Shown here one piece after another: positions 22,380 to 33,460 of a stretch of 64,000 bases of DNA. Each line of letters begins with the position of its first letter. Position 1 is the stretch's first letter. Made by a program: the position numbers and the translations under genes. The notes below the pieces were generated by a model. That model saw nothing but the letters and a program-made list of their open reading frames with translations, was not told where the DNA came from and searched no databases. Source of the DNA: Stachybotrys elegans (lineage: Eukaryota; Ascomycota; Sordariomycetes; Hypocreales; Stachybotryaceae); the NCBI GenBank assembly GCA_020746835.1, contig JAGPNK010000004.1:2046001-2110000 (forward strand), written 5' to 3'.

Positions 22380-24016
22380 GATGCCGAGGTGAGGCCTGTT
22401 TCTCTGGCCAAGCCTGGTGTGCTATCGTTGGATTGCCCCAAGAGGTTATGCGACAGTGGCGGGCGCAAACAGGCTTGCTTGGGATTTGGTTCTGAGCGCC
22501 GGGTATTTCGGTCACGTCGCACAGTATGCAGCCGGCTATAACAAGCAAATCCAAGGATGAAAGAGGTACAAGAGTACCAAAAGGAGTGTGATGGATCCGC
22601 TGGGAGCCGACAATTACGACTCTGAAGAAGAGAGGAAAAAGAAAAGAAGAGAAAAGAAAAGAAAAGGTGAGTCGGAGGCGTCGAAGGAAAATAAGAGTGT
22701 CAGGTGTGGAAGACGTGCCCGTGCAGGATTTCTCCGCGTCTCGCTTAGGCATGCATGTGGGTAGTAGATGGGGGGAGACGGCCTTGATTATGGCCTGCTG
22801 GGCGGTGGTGAATTGTACTGGACAGGACAATATGAATGATGCTGGGCCGTGAAAAAAAATGCAAGGGCAGAGAAAATGGACGTGACTGGAGGCAAAGGGA
22901 AACCCCAAACCTAAAGCAAGTGGCCCCCGCCAAGGCTTGGATCTGCCCCTGACGGTTGACGTAGGTGGGAAATAGTGGGCAGGTGCTGTGGAAAGAGCGG
23001 GCAGGTGGAACCGGCGGGATGGTGCCTGCCCGCCACGGTCAAGCCCTCCTGCCCTCTGCCCTCCTGTGCTCAGGAAGAGGCTACTAGGGCCCCAGCAAGC
23101 CTGGCTCTAGCGCTGGAGTACAAGGTCCGGGCCCTGGGGAAGCGGGCATCCGCCTCCTGGCCCAACACCAACCGAGAGCTGGCAACCTAGCTGGGTTGAG
23201 CTTGTGAATGCGGTCTGCTGGGATGGCGGTGACGGGTGCCGGATCTGTCTGTCTCTCTCTGTCTGACGCTGCGGCAGTGACAGCGCATCCCATCCATCCA
23301 GCCCCCATGCCCTTGCTGGCGATCGGGTTGGGCTTGACCGATGCAGGCGGCAAACAGGGCAGACGCACACCGATGGATGCTCGCCCAGCCACCGGCCGGC
23401 GCGGATGGAAGCTTGTTTGCCGTCGTCTTCCCTGCCTGGCGGGCGAGCAGACAAGCCGGGGCACGCGTGTGGGAACTGTGCTCGCTGCGGCTGAGAGCGC
23501 GCTGCACCAGCTCATGGCATCATCAATCTCGGTCTACGATCGATCAGCGCTTTGGTCTTGTCAGCGTCCACTTGGTGGCTGCATCATGGATCGGCCAGGC
23601 TTGCGCTACTACATGCAGCGCATTCTGTCGGCTGATGGAACATACCCTACAGCGACGGCCCTACAGCTTAGGAAATTGGTACTGGCCAGAAGTCAGCTGT
23701 ACCTATCCTCGGGGCAGCAAGGCTTCTGTCGCAACGTCCATTCCCTTGGTCGTCGAAACTACATTTGTCATTCTTCTCCATCTAATATTATTGTTGGCTT
23801 GTTATTATTTATCTTCCTTCGGTCTTGCATACGTACTTAGGTAAATGCATTGGTCTTGCATACCTGCTCCCTTCATATGGCATCTGTCACGTGCTTGCTC
23901 AACATGACTTCGGCCCCTGACCAGCCCATACCTATCATCCCAACACACTCATTGTCCACAACCCACGCGCCCGCCTGCATCCATCTCCATGAGGAGGCCA
24001 GCCAGCTGATTCCCAC
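22380..24016. other. Divergent promoter region, 1.6 kb
   Basis: This lies between the nucleotide-sugar transporter (-) and a permease (+). It contains an A/G-rich tract near 22620-22670 and C/T-rich stretches. Overlapping frames of 100-200 codons on both strands (for example 23208-23840) have mixed, low-complexity composition and no family resemblance; I treat them as chance. Confidence 0.5.
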
Positions 24017-25915
24017 ATGATTGCCATGACTCCCGTGGCCCGCGCCCGTCGCCCCGGCTCCACCTCCCCCGACGCCGCCACCTCGGCCTCTGAACACCAT
24101 CAGCCTCTCCTGGGAGCCGACACGGACGATGTCTCGGCTTCGCTTCTGGATCCACTCGCCGATGGCGCCAATGCCTACGAGCGCGGGCGTGACACCCCTC
24201 GTAGGAACGATGCCGCTGCCGATCTGATGCGGAGGATCGGCGTGTCCCCGGAGCGCCGTGTCAAGGTTACCCCAGAGGAGGACGCCCGCGTGCTGCACCT
24301 CATTGACCTATTCGTTCTGCCTTTGATGCTAGCCGTCTATTTCCTCCAGGGTCAATTGCTCCAACCACGTGTTTTCTGCTCATGCTGACCCTCCTTCAGG
24401 CCTGGACAAAGCCACCATCGCTTATGCCAGCATCTTCGGCCTCATTGAAGACACCGGTCTCGTAGACGACCAATTCTCCTGGCTGGGCTCCATTGTCTAT
24501 GTCGCGCAGCTCATTGCTCAATTCCCCCTGGCATGGCTTCTCGTCAAGCTACCCATTGGGAAGTTCACCAGCTGCATGGTGCTGTTCTGGGGCGCCACGC
24601 TCTCCCTCATGGCCTTCGCGCACAGCTTCCGGAGCTTGCTTTTCGCGCGCTTCTGGCTAGGCGCCTTTGAAGCGAGCATCGCGCCCAGTTTTGTCGCCAT
24701 CACTCAGATGTTTTGGCGTCGTCGCGAGCAGCCCCTGCGCATGTCGTATTGGTATGCCATGAACGGCTTTACTCACATGGTACGTCCTGTCGTCTTTTTA
24801 TTGCTCCCTTTTCTTTCTGGTCACATCTAACTCCATGCCAGTTTGGGAGCTTGATCACTTGGGGCTTGGCACAGCTTTCTCTTGGACTGAAGCCCTACCA
24901 AATCATCTTCTTGTTCTTCGGCATTGTCACCGTCGGCTTCTCCTTCGTCTTGTTCGCATACATGCCCGACTCGCCCGCCGAAGCCAAGTTCCTTAACAAG
25001 CACGACAAGCTCGTCGCCATTGAGCGCTTGCGCATGAACCAAACCGGTGTTGTATCGCGTGAGTGGCGCTGGGACCACCTTTGGGAGTCCGTTAGAGACC
25101 CCAAGACTTGGCTCTGGTTCGCTCTCATCTTCTGCATCTCGGTCCCCTCTGGCGGGGTTACCACCTTTGGCCCTCTCCTGGTCAAGTCATTCGGCTTCGA
25201 CTCGTTTCATGCCATTCTGTTCAACTCCCCGTTTGGGCTTGTGCAGCTATTCTCCACTGTTGGTGGCGCGTTCATCGCCATGAAGTACCACAAGAAGGGG
25301 CCTGTCATTGCTGGACTTGCCACGGCACCCATCATTGGTTGCCTGGTCATGCTGGCGACACCCCGGACACCCGACCGAAAGGCACCCCTTCTTTTTGGCT
25401 ACTACATGATTTCAGTATACCCAGGCATCAGTAAGTCCGGAAACTGCCGCTGTTGGGATGCATGCTGACATTTTGTAGTCCCTCTCATCTACTCGTGGAG
25501 TTCGTCCAACACAGGCGGCGACACCAAAGGCAAATGCACCTCATCAGCACTTTTTATCGGCCAATCCCTAGGCAACATCCTCGGGCCGCTTCTATACAAG
25601 CCGTCCGAGGCACCGGAATACTCCCGGGGTTTGCAATGGAACTTGGTCTTGTATTGCGCCATTATTGTCCTTGTGGGCGTGACGAGCTCCTACCTTGCCT
25701 ACCTCAATCGCGAGCACAGCCAACGACGCGTAAAGGCAGGGAAGGACGCTGTAATCGTAGACTACAGCTTGTATTCAGCGGAAGAGGCCGACCGGCTGCG
25801 AAGGACACATGCAGTAGATAGAGCTGAGAGTGCAGCGACCAACGAGGAGACAGGCGCGCATGCATTTGAAGATCTAACCGATCTGCAAAACAACGAGTTT
25901 ATTTTTGTATTTTAG
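24017..25915 (+). CDS. MFS permease, anion:cation symporter (Dal5/allantoate-type)
   Basis: Four exons (24017-24350, 24400-24779, 24842-25430, 25479-25915) encode 579 residues; introns are 49, 62 and 48 nt. The start at 24017 has a second in-frame ATG nine bases later that would serve equally. About 95 residues of hydrophilic leader precede TM1. Diagnostic features are Gly-Leu-Asp-Lys-Ala-Thr rebuilt across intron 1, Gln-Phe-Ser-Trp-Leu-Gly-Ser before TM3, Phe-Glu-Ala-Ser-Ile-Ala-Pro in TM4, Tyr-Trp-Tyr-Ala-Met-Asn-Gly in TM5, Met-Pro-Asp-Ser-Pro-x-x-Ala in the mid loop, and Ser-Ser-Asn-Thr-Gly-Gly-x-Thr-Lys in TM10. These are the marks of the ACS family, whose fungal members import carboxylates, vitamins, allantoate or dipeptides across the plasma membrane. 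The specific substrate is unknown. Confidence 0.9.
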
Positions 25916-27395
25916 CCATTTACATAGGAAACAGAGGGCAAACCAACTTATTTATTATTGCACGGTATACTCTATGTGAAAAAAGCAAAGCACTCTATTC
26001 TAGGGCTGGGCATCGCGCCAGATCACGCATTCCTAGCCCAACACAGCCACAGCCATCACGCGGCAAGTCAACTTCTTTATCTAATGACTTCTGCCAGCAT
26101 TATGCACCTTTAAGGCCAGCCTTATCAGGGGGAGGAAAAGAAAGAAGAAGAAAAAAAGAGCAAGCAAATACAACAAAAAAAAAAAAAAAAAGAACCCTAC
26201 CCCTTGATCAGAGGGGAAGCACACAGACGAGTAAGGCGTGGATGAGATCGACGGAAAGCTCAGTAATTTGCGAACGCAGTGGTTCACTCAATCAAGACAA
26301 TTGGAACAGTGCTTGGGCGCAGCGGCCACAAGATAATTGGAGGCAACAATAGGCCATTCTTGGCTAGCGAGAGAACGACGCGGTCTCGAACTCAGGACCT
26401 TGAGGTTTTTCAGCTGCAGGCTCTACTCGCACTTCCAGCTTACTCATCCCTCGGAACAGTAGTTAGCCGTTTCCGGCAGAGAACAATTGGATGATCAATC
26501 ACCACTGCGCCATACTCGTCTGCCTATGCACGGGTCAGAGGCCTTTGTTGAGAGCAGAGCAATTACAATCGCTTATATACTCTTGATTTGCATACGCCCT
26601 CCTCCACGCACATTTTGCGCCGCCCAACCCTAGAGTGCAAATCGGCCTGCGCTCTGCATCTAGATAAATGCGCACATGCCATCTCCGTCTGCCACAACAC
26701 AGAACAGGCTTTGGAATCCCACTAAACTTCTTGAGGGGATAGCTAAGCAGGGAAATGAAAGAAAAAATAAAGAAGAGAGGAGGGGAAGACGAAGGCGAAA
26801 AAAAAAAAATTTCAAGCCATGAGCAGAGAGAAATAAAAAACGCAGTAACTGTGGACCCATGCAGGCGGACCGACCATGATTGGAACAAATTCACGCGCTG
26901 TATTCATCTGCATGCATCGTAAAGCGGCGGTGATAAATATCCAATCATTGGACAAGCACCATGGCCAGCTCGGTCCTTTCACTCCATGTGCCGTTTTCAG
27001 TGCCATTCACGTACCCCACCCGTTTGTTCCGTGATGACTTCACTTTGGTATAGCTTGTGGCGGCGATGTCAAAGTTTCCCCAGCCACATACCGCAATTGG
27101 TTGAGCACAGCGTGCAAGTGTTGCCCTCATACATCATTATGTTATTCCATAGTGTTGATCAAGAGTTTAGGCAGTGGGATGATGGTAAACCTGGGAAGGC
27201 CTGAGCCTCCTAACTATCGAGGTAACCAAGAAGGAGGATTTCATTAACAAACAACATTGGCCTCAGGAGCAGGACCCGTTACCCTTCACAGAGAGGGGCA
27301 GCATACGCCAATACTAATGAACTGCATAATGGCAAAAATAGTGCCAGTACCACCGCCCACCATGTGGATACAGAGGCCAAAAAGGCAAAAAACAA
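25916..27395. other. Intergenic with tRNA-like remnants and A-rich tracts
   Basis: A 17-base A run lies at 26175-26191 after a purine-rich stretch. Near 26382-26512 (minus strand) there are good matches to Pol III box A and box B, 110 bases apart, without tRNA stems. The rest is AT-rich sequence with no gene I can support. The Pol III terminator of the downstream minus-strand tRNA falls at the right edge. Confidence 0.5.
27386..27391 (-). terminator. Pol III terminator (T6) of tRNA-Phe
   Basis: Six T residues on the minus strand, directly after the 3' end of the tRNA-Phe gene. Confidence 0.75.
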
Positions 27396-27486
27396 TGCGA
27401 CAACTGTGGATTGAACACAGGACTTTCAGATTTCATGATTGAAGTTTGACTTCAGTCTGACACTCTCCCAGCTGAGTTATTATCGC
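27396..27486 (-). tRNA. tRNA-Phe (GAA) with 17-nt intron
   Basis: On the minus strand the 91 bases fold as a full tRNA. The 7-bp acceptor stem has one G-U pair, with A as discriminator. The D stem ACTC/GAGT and anticodon stem TCAGA/TCTGA are perfect, the anticodon loop is CTGAAGA with GAA, and the T stem CTGTG/CACAG encloses TTCAATC. A 17-nt intron sits after position 37, the standard place, and contains CTTCA, which can pair with the anticodon region as usual for eukaryotic tRNA introns. The CCA end is not encoded, as expected. A T6 run follows within about five bases, a Pol III terminator. The D-stem end pair is A-U instead of the usual G-C, and the T loop reads TTCAA rather than TTCGA; stems remain intact, so I judge it functional. 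Confidence 0.85.
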
Positions 27487-28379
27487 TTGTATGAACGCTG
27501 TCCGCACCAAAACCTACTCATGAAGGCCCTGGCACCTTTCGTCAACTCCAACCTGTCTTGTGGGTTACGACATGTAATAATGGCATAATGACAAAGGCTA
27601 ATCGGTGAGGCTACTACGCCGTCTTTGCTCATGGTCTATCAGCAAAGTCGCTGGCTTGGAGCTGTACACGAATCGCCTCCCAATGGCACTACTCGGTTCC
27701 CAGTGGCATCATCTTCTGAGTATGATTCGGTTGCACGGAAGTTGATCGAGCCCTAGTGACTCGTGCCCAGACGTCAAGTCCACCGCCTCTCACTAGTCGT
27801 ATCGTGAATCCCCTCCAAACTGACCAAGCCAGCCTCTGAGCCACGGGCCCTAGATCAAACCGCCATCTTCTTGCCTATCCTAATTGCATCTTGTCGAGGT
27901 TTATGCGACATCTGAAGCGCAGGAGACGCTTCGGAAGTTGGCCGAAAGGCTTCGCAACCTCGTGGCTCGGAAGTTGACCGAGGCGTCTCGAGGCCCTTCA
28001 ACTCTTGTCATGTGTTGACGCCTATCGATGGAGAATCGTTGCCGCGGCGGTGATGTGGGCGGTCGATCTAGGGAGCTATTGATATGTCCCCATACTGTTA
28101 AGCGAGGTGGGATTGGATCGTGATAGGATCCGACACCGGCCAGATGATGATGTTGTGCCCTAACGTTGCTTTCCATAGAATTACCAATAAGCCATCATGC
28201 GATTGGAGGTGACTCTGTAGGTGCTGTGGTAAGAAGGGTAGGATGGTTGATCGTTTGATGTGTGGTGGAAACCGTTCAACTTCAACATGTCAGGCGTTAT
28301 ATACCATAGATTCCGAGTTTAGGTTGTAAGCACTGCATCTTGTGGGGGAAACGCTTGTGTATTCTATAGCTGGCTGAAA
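27487..28379. other. Intergenic region
   Basis: No gene seen. This is the 5' flank of the tRNA and the 3' flank of the amidohydrolase gene. Confidence 0.55.
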
Positions 28380-29489
28380 TTACTCGACGGACCAAAGATC
28401 CTCTGCATTGGTCTTAAACAGCCGCTCAACCTGAACCCCTTCGTCCTCACACCAACCAATTACAGTCTGCATCCATGGCTGGATATCGAGGCCCTCAAAT
28501 CGCGTGTGTGGCCAGTCTGTTGCAAAGACGAGCTTGTCATTGCCTGCAACGCGGAGAAGCTCCCTACCAACAGGCTCCAAGTACGAGACGTCGTCCGTGA
28601 GCCGGTAAGGGGCAGAGAACTTGACAAATGCGTTCCCTGACCTTAGTAAGTTTACCAAGCTCTGAAAACCGGCGATGTCGTATGGGTTGCTTGAACCGCC
28701 TGGTATCGGGAGGGAGGGATGTCCCATGTGGTCGACGCAGACGCGAACCCCCTTGAGTCTTGGTACGATTTGCTCGAGGAGCGTCATCATGGCCATAGGC
28801 ATATAGACCTGAAGAACCCAGCCCTCCATCTGGCACACATCTACTGCGTAGCTCTCCAGTAGATCTCCCAGCTCCTCGGCATCCAGCGTCTTTCCTACTG
28901 AGGAGAAGTTTACGCGGACACCCCGAACTCCGAGGGCATGCCACTCTTCTAGCGTAGACAACGACACGCTCCGAGGTTCGAAGGACACAACGCCTCGAGC
29001 GCGATTGGGCCCCAGCTCACGCAACGCCTCCAGTAGACAGCTGTTGTCGTTGCCATATATGGAAGGTTGGACAATGACAATATTGTCGAGAGACACCGAA
29101 GACTCAAATAGGCGGCACTGAGAAAGCGTATATGGGCTCGGTGTGTAGAGGGCGTCTGCAGACAGCGGGAATCTGACAGGGTCGATGATGTGCATATGTG
29201 AATCCCAAGAGCCAACAGGAAGGATATTCCGGAAGGGTGAGGGAGTAGAGAGGCTTGCGGAGGAAGAGTCTGTGGATTGTGACACTGAGGCTTTGGGGGC
29301 ATGGGCCGGAGAGTTTTGAGACGCTGCAGGTCGACTGAAGAGCTGTTGGAGATAGGACAACAAGACCTTGAGCCTCTCGATAAGACGAGACCTCATGTCT
29401 TTGCGCGCCTTGCGTGCCATTTTGAACAAACGTACCAACATACGAGGAAAGATTGCGTAAATGTCGAAGCTAGTAGGAGAAGCTGACAA
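28380..29489 (-). CDS. Amidohydrolase-family metal-dependent hydrolase (amidohydro_2)
   Basis: A single exon of 369 residues. The catalytic part starts near residue 90 and follows the TIM-barrel pattern of amidohydrolase family 2 (relatives of 2-pyrone-4,6-dicarboxylate lactonase): Asp-Ser-His-Met-His (His98, His100) on strand 1, Val-Asp-His-Met-Gly-His-Pro (His254) on the later strand and Ala-Thr-Asp-Trp-Pro-His (Asp325), followed by an Asn-Ala-Glu-Asp-Leu near the C-terminus. These residues normally hold a divalent metal for hydrolysis of a lactone or amide bond. The first about 88 residues are extra: a basic hydrophobic helix then a Ser/Pro linker, which may be a membrane anchor or organelle signal. 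A later start at Met17 is possible. The substrate is unknown; relatives often serve breakdown of aromatic compounds. Confidence 0.85.
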   Translation of the reverse strand: MSASPTSFDIYAIFPRMLVRLFKMARKARKDMRSRLIERLKVLLSYLQQLFSRPAASQNSPAHAPKASVSQSTDSSSASLSTPSPFRNILPVGSWDSHMHIIDPVRFPLSADALYTPSPYTLSQCRLFESSVSLDNIVIVQPSIYGNDNSCLLEALRELGPNRARGVVSFEPRSVSLSTLEEWHALGVRGVRVNFSSVGKTLDAEELGDLLESYAVDVCQMEGWVLQVYMPMAMMTLLEQIVPRLKGVRVCVDHMGHPSLPIPGGSSNPYDIAGFQSLVNLLRSGNAFVKFSAPYRLTDDVSYLEPVGRELLRVAGNDKLVFATDWPHTRFEGLDIQPWMQTVIGWCEDEGVQVERLFKTNAEDLWSVE

Positions 29490-30241
29490 GATATCTGACG
29501 AGATAACCCGAACTGGGAGAACAGGACAAGGTGGTTGTCTCTGGACCCCTCAACCAGATCAGCTGGTTGTGTTACCGGGATCGGCGACCCATGACGACGA
29601 CCATCGATAAAAGAAACTTTAACGACCAAACTGCTGACAGGGAAAGGCATGGCTAAGGGAAACCGAGCTGAAAGCTGTAGCCAGGGGAGCTCGTAACAAA
29701 GCAAAGAAAGCCACGTCCGCCTCGGAACTTGGCCGAGCGGCACATTCTCGCCATCCTCTGACCCTGCTTAGAAATTAAGGCAAAAAAAAGGCAAGCTGGA
29801 GGCTGGGCGGAGGGGGACTCGTACAGGATTGGCATGCTCCCCAAGTAATAAAGGGAGAAGGGAGCGAGTGAAGGGGAGAGCTCGGCCAACTTCCGAGTGA
29901 GAGACAACCTCCCCCCCTGACCACTCTGGACCACCCCCAGATTTGCTGGGGCCTCGTGGGCGATTCCGTGGGGGATTTGAAGGGCCAAAAACTGGGGAAC
30001 AAGAAAAAACAAAGTGAGAGAGCGAGGTCGAGTTGCTGCATCCACACTTGTTCGCCTGAGTCGGAAGCTGATGCTACGCTGCTGGGAGCTCGATGTGACG
30101 GTTGGCTCTGGTGCATAAGAAGGCTCTCTTCTTCCCTTTTCTTTTTTTATTATTATTAATTTCCCCTCTCTTTATCCCCCGCGTTTTGTGTTGCATGAAG
30201 AGAGAATCGAAACAAGAAGATTGCTTTGTCGTGATACAACA
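29490..30241. other. Divergent promoter region
   Basis: This lies between the amidohydrolase (-) and sugar-porter (+) genes. It is mixed sequence with a TTATTATTATT stretch at about 30147-30160 near the porter's leader. Open frames on the minus strand are not supported. Confidence 0.55.
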
Positions 30242-31917
30242 ATGGGCAATATCAGCTGGTACTACATCTTCACCATCATCGTTATAGGATGTGGTTCCAT
30301 CCCTAAGGGTAATCATCTCCCTCATCCCAAATGTTCCCTTACTTGAACTAACATGTCCCAAAGGTTATGACGAGGGCGGCTTCGCCGGCGCAACGGGCCT
30401 CCCCTCCTTCAAGAAGGACTATGGCCTGCTCCCCGAGCTCTGGGGCGACGACGCCGCCGGCATGGCCAACCGCAAGGCCAACATCTCCTCCTTTGGCGTC
30501 CTCGGCGCCGCCCTGGGCTCCCTCATCGCCCTGGGCTTCACCGATCGTCTCGGCCGCCTGCGCTCCTGGCAGCTCTGCGTCGTCATCTGGATGATGGGCA
30601 ACCTCATGCAGACCTTCTCCTCGGGTATCCTTGGTCTGATGCTCTTTGCGCGCATCTGGGGTGGCTTGGGCGCTGGTGGTTTGACTGTTGTTGCGCCTCT
30701 ATACCTGACTGAGATTGCACCAGCAAAGACTCGTGGCATGGTCGTCAGCATCTACATGGTCGTTCTGCTATCCTTCCTCATGATTGGTTCGTATTACAAC
30801 TCCCTATTGACATCCAACCAGCTAACATGCTATACCAGGGTTCTTCATCAACTACGGAGCCAATGCCAACCTCGAACCCTCCAGACTCCAATACCGCCTC
30901 GTCATCGCCATCCCCCTCGTCCCCGTCGGCCTCGCCCTCATCGGCTCCTTCTTCCTCAGCGATACCCCTCGCTGGCTTGCCTCCCGCGACCGCACCGAAG
31001 AGGCTGTCGCCGTGCTCGCCAGGCTCCGCAAGGCCAGCGCCCCAGACGACCCCGCCGTCGCACAGGAGTTCGAGGAGATACACGAGCAGATCCGCAGCAA
31101 GGAGCAGGTCCTTTCCAACACCTCCATGCTGACCATCTTCAAGGAGATTGCCGTCACGCCCACGTACCGCAAGCGCTTCCTCCTTGGTGCGGCTATGCAG
31201 ACTATCGCGCAGTGGTCCGGGGGCAATGGCATCACCTACTATATCCCTGACATCTTCAAGTACGCCGGCGTGCAGAGCAACAACATGTCTCTCATTAGCA
31301 GTGGCGTCTATGGCATCGTCAAGCTCGTCTGTACGATGGTCTTTACCTGGGGCCTCGTTGATGTCTTTGGCCGCAGACGATGCTTCACCGCCGGTCTGTT
31401 TCTGCAATGCATCACCCACATCTACATGGCCATCTATATGGGTCTCTTCATGGAATCTGGTAACAAGGCCGCCTCTGACGCTGCAGTCGCCTCGGTCATG
31501 ATCTACGCCATCGGTTGGTCCATCGGTCTCTGTACCGTCCAGTACCTCTACGGCACTGAGATCTACCCAACCCGTATCCGAAGCGCCTGCTATGCCGTCA
31601 ACATGGCGCTGCATTGGTTCTTCCAATTCGCCGTTGTCCGTGTCACCCCCAACATGTTTGTGACGCTGGATATCTGGGGCGCCTATGTCTTCTGGGCCAC
31701 CATCTGTGCAGTCGGCTTGGCTCTGCTCTGGCTCTGGGCCCCCGAAACGAAGGGAATTCCTATGGAGAGAATGGAGGAACTTTTTGATGGACCGTGGTAC
31801 ATGGGATGGCGCGCGACTGTTGATCTCAGCGTCCCCCATCAGAGGTCTGAGAAGAGGGGCTCGCTGGAGAAGGAGGTTGTTCAGACAGAGAGCCGCGAGC
31901 GAAGGGATGATGTTTAG
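30242..31917 (+). CDS. MFS sugar porter
   Basis: Three exons (30242-30308, 30364-30786, 30839-31917) give 522 residues; introns are 55 and 52 nt. The short first exon encodes the start of TM1, and Lys-Gly-Tyr-Asp-Glu-Gly-Gly is completed across intron 1, as in fungal sugar porters. Other signatures are Asp-Arg-Leu-Gly-Arg after TM2, Glu-Ile-Ala-Pro-Ala-Lys-x-Arg-Gly after TM4, Ser-Asp-Thr-Pro-Arg-Trp-Leu after TM6 (the PESPR motif in variant form), Gln-Trp-Ser-Gly-Gly-Asn in TM7, Asp-Val-Phe-Gly-Arg-Arg after TM8 and Pro-Glu-Thr-Lys-Gly after TM12. It should import a hexose, quinate-like acid or related sugar with protons. The C-terminal tail is charged. Confidence 0.9.
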
Positions 31918-31993
31918 TTAATAGTTGTACAAACAAATGAGGACAAGTTCCAGACTGCACATCGTGTTCAATACATCAGATCCCCACTATGTT

Positions 31994-32760
31994 CTACAAG
32001 CCTCCAAAGGCCTTGACAGCCTCCTTGGCCGTGACATGTGCACTGGCCGGGTTCGCACCCGTAACAATTCTCCCGTCGGTGTAAGCAAATGCGTCCCACG
32101 GGCCAGGCGGCGCAATGTATGTCGCACCCGCCGATGCCGCGGCCGCCTCAATGGTAGGCCGGTTCCAGCCCTTGATGGTGTCCAACACGCCCTCCTCCTC
32201 CTCGCCCTTGGTAGTAAAGCCAGTCACCTTCTTACCGGCGATGATGGACTTGTGCGTCTGCGGGTCGACGATGCCAGGGAAGATGGCGCCTCCGTGGCAG
32301 CTAAATAGTGAGCTTCTGAAGTAAACAAGATGGGTAACTGTACTTACACAGCCGACACGATGCCCCCGTGGGCGTACATGTCCAAGGCGATGGATTGCAG
32401 ACCCTTGGCATCGGGATAGTCAATCAATGACGCGTGGCCCGCCGATGCAAAGAACAAGCCATATTTGGACGCGTCAATGTCACGAGGGCTGTAGAGATGG
32501 TCCAGCTTGCTGCGGAACTCGCTGGAATGGTCCTCCCAGACCCGTCTGTCTTCGTCATTCAGCCAGTCCTTCTGCTCCGACAGCCAATCGGGCTGGTAGG
32601 ATCCCGTCTCCGACACAAGGTCAACGTCAAAGCCCGCCTGCTTGAAGACGTTGAAGGGGTGAAGGGCCTCGGTGATGAAGAGTCCCGTCTCTTTGCCGTC
32701 GGCGTAAAGAGGGGCATGGGCCGAAGTGACGGCAATCAGAGCTCTTTTTGGTGGTGCCAT
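31994..32760 (-). CDS. Hsp31-type DJ-1/PfpI family protein (glyoxalase III)
   Basis: Two exons (32760-32348 and 32300-31994; 47-nt intron) encode 239 residues, the length of yeast Hsp31. The catalytic triad positions are visible: Glu31 in Phe-Ile-Thr-Glu-Ala-Leu-His-Pro-Phe, Cys139 in Ser-Ala-Val-Cys-His-Gly-Gly (the nucleophilic elbow, split by the intron) and His140. Asp near the C-terminal Gly-Pro-Trp-Asp-Ala-Phe helps the His. Members convert methylglyoxal to lactate without glutathione and also act as stress chaperones in the cytosol. A TATA-like box precedes the gene at 32825-32833. It may be stress induced, by analogy with yeast. Confidence 0.92.
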
Positions 32761-33460
32761 TGTGATTTATTAATGATATTGGTTTCGGTGATGCAAATGA
32801 TCCCGCTGCTCATGGCTTGCCTACATATTTATACCTGCAGCGGTCTTACCAATTTGCCGACGAGCTCCTCAGATGACGTTCCTCAAGGCGGGGAAACAAA
32901 CTCTATCATCCTGAAACTGGAGAATGGATGGAGATGGTCTCACTGTTGACGCAAGCTGAGGGAGTCCGACATTTTAGTTTAAACGTTAACTGCTATCGCT
33001 GTCCGCAGACGGGGCCCTGTGAGATTCCAGACCACCAAGCCACTCGCTCCATTTCCGGAACTGGTCAGGTTGTCATCTGCCATTGTCGGCACTCATTGTA
33101 GGGGCTAATAACAGGCTCTCAACCGCCACTGTGATCTATAAATAGACGTGCCGTCTGTAGACAGACAAGATAGTCAAGGCTTCCGTGACGGTTGACAATG
33201 AGGCTCTTGACAAAATTGGGCAGCTGGAATTTCTATAGGACATGTTTTCGACAGCCAAGAGCATATGAGTCGCAGAGACTTTTATCTTTCAACAACATCT
33301 CTCCGAATTTTGAAACTTAGACAAGTTTGCCCGAGTCTTTCGATTTGTGTCTTATCTCCCCAATCCCGTGCGCCCACAAGTCCGGATACAACGTGATGGT
33401 GACTGTCCCTCCCTAAGCGCGTCTATCCCCAGGCTGAGGGTCTCGTCAAGTACTCACGGA
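32761..33460. other. Intergenic region
   Basis: Promoter of the Hsp31-type gene and 3' flank of the small secreted protein gene. No other gene is supported. Confidence 0.55.
32825..32833 (-). promoter_or_regulatory. TATA-like box of the Hsp31-type gene
   Basis: TATAAATAT on the minus strand, about 65-70 bases upstream of the ATG at 32760. Confidence 0.45.

Noticed and set aside
22252..22908. 218-codon minus frame at the start of the nucleotide-sugar transporter
   Set aside because: It covers the first exon in another phase and its upstream leader; it is an artefact of the leader's composition.
23208..23840. 210-codon frame between two transporter genes
   Set aside because: Low-complexity, random-looking composition, overlapped by equally long frames on both strands; no splice structure.
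26250..26530. A second complete tRNA gene near 26.4 kb
   Set aside because: Box A and box B are present but the acceptor, D and T stems do not pair and there is no T-run terminator; kept only as a remnant finding.
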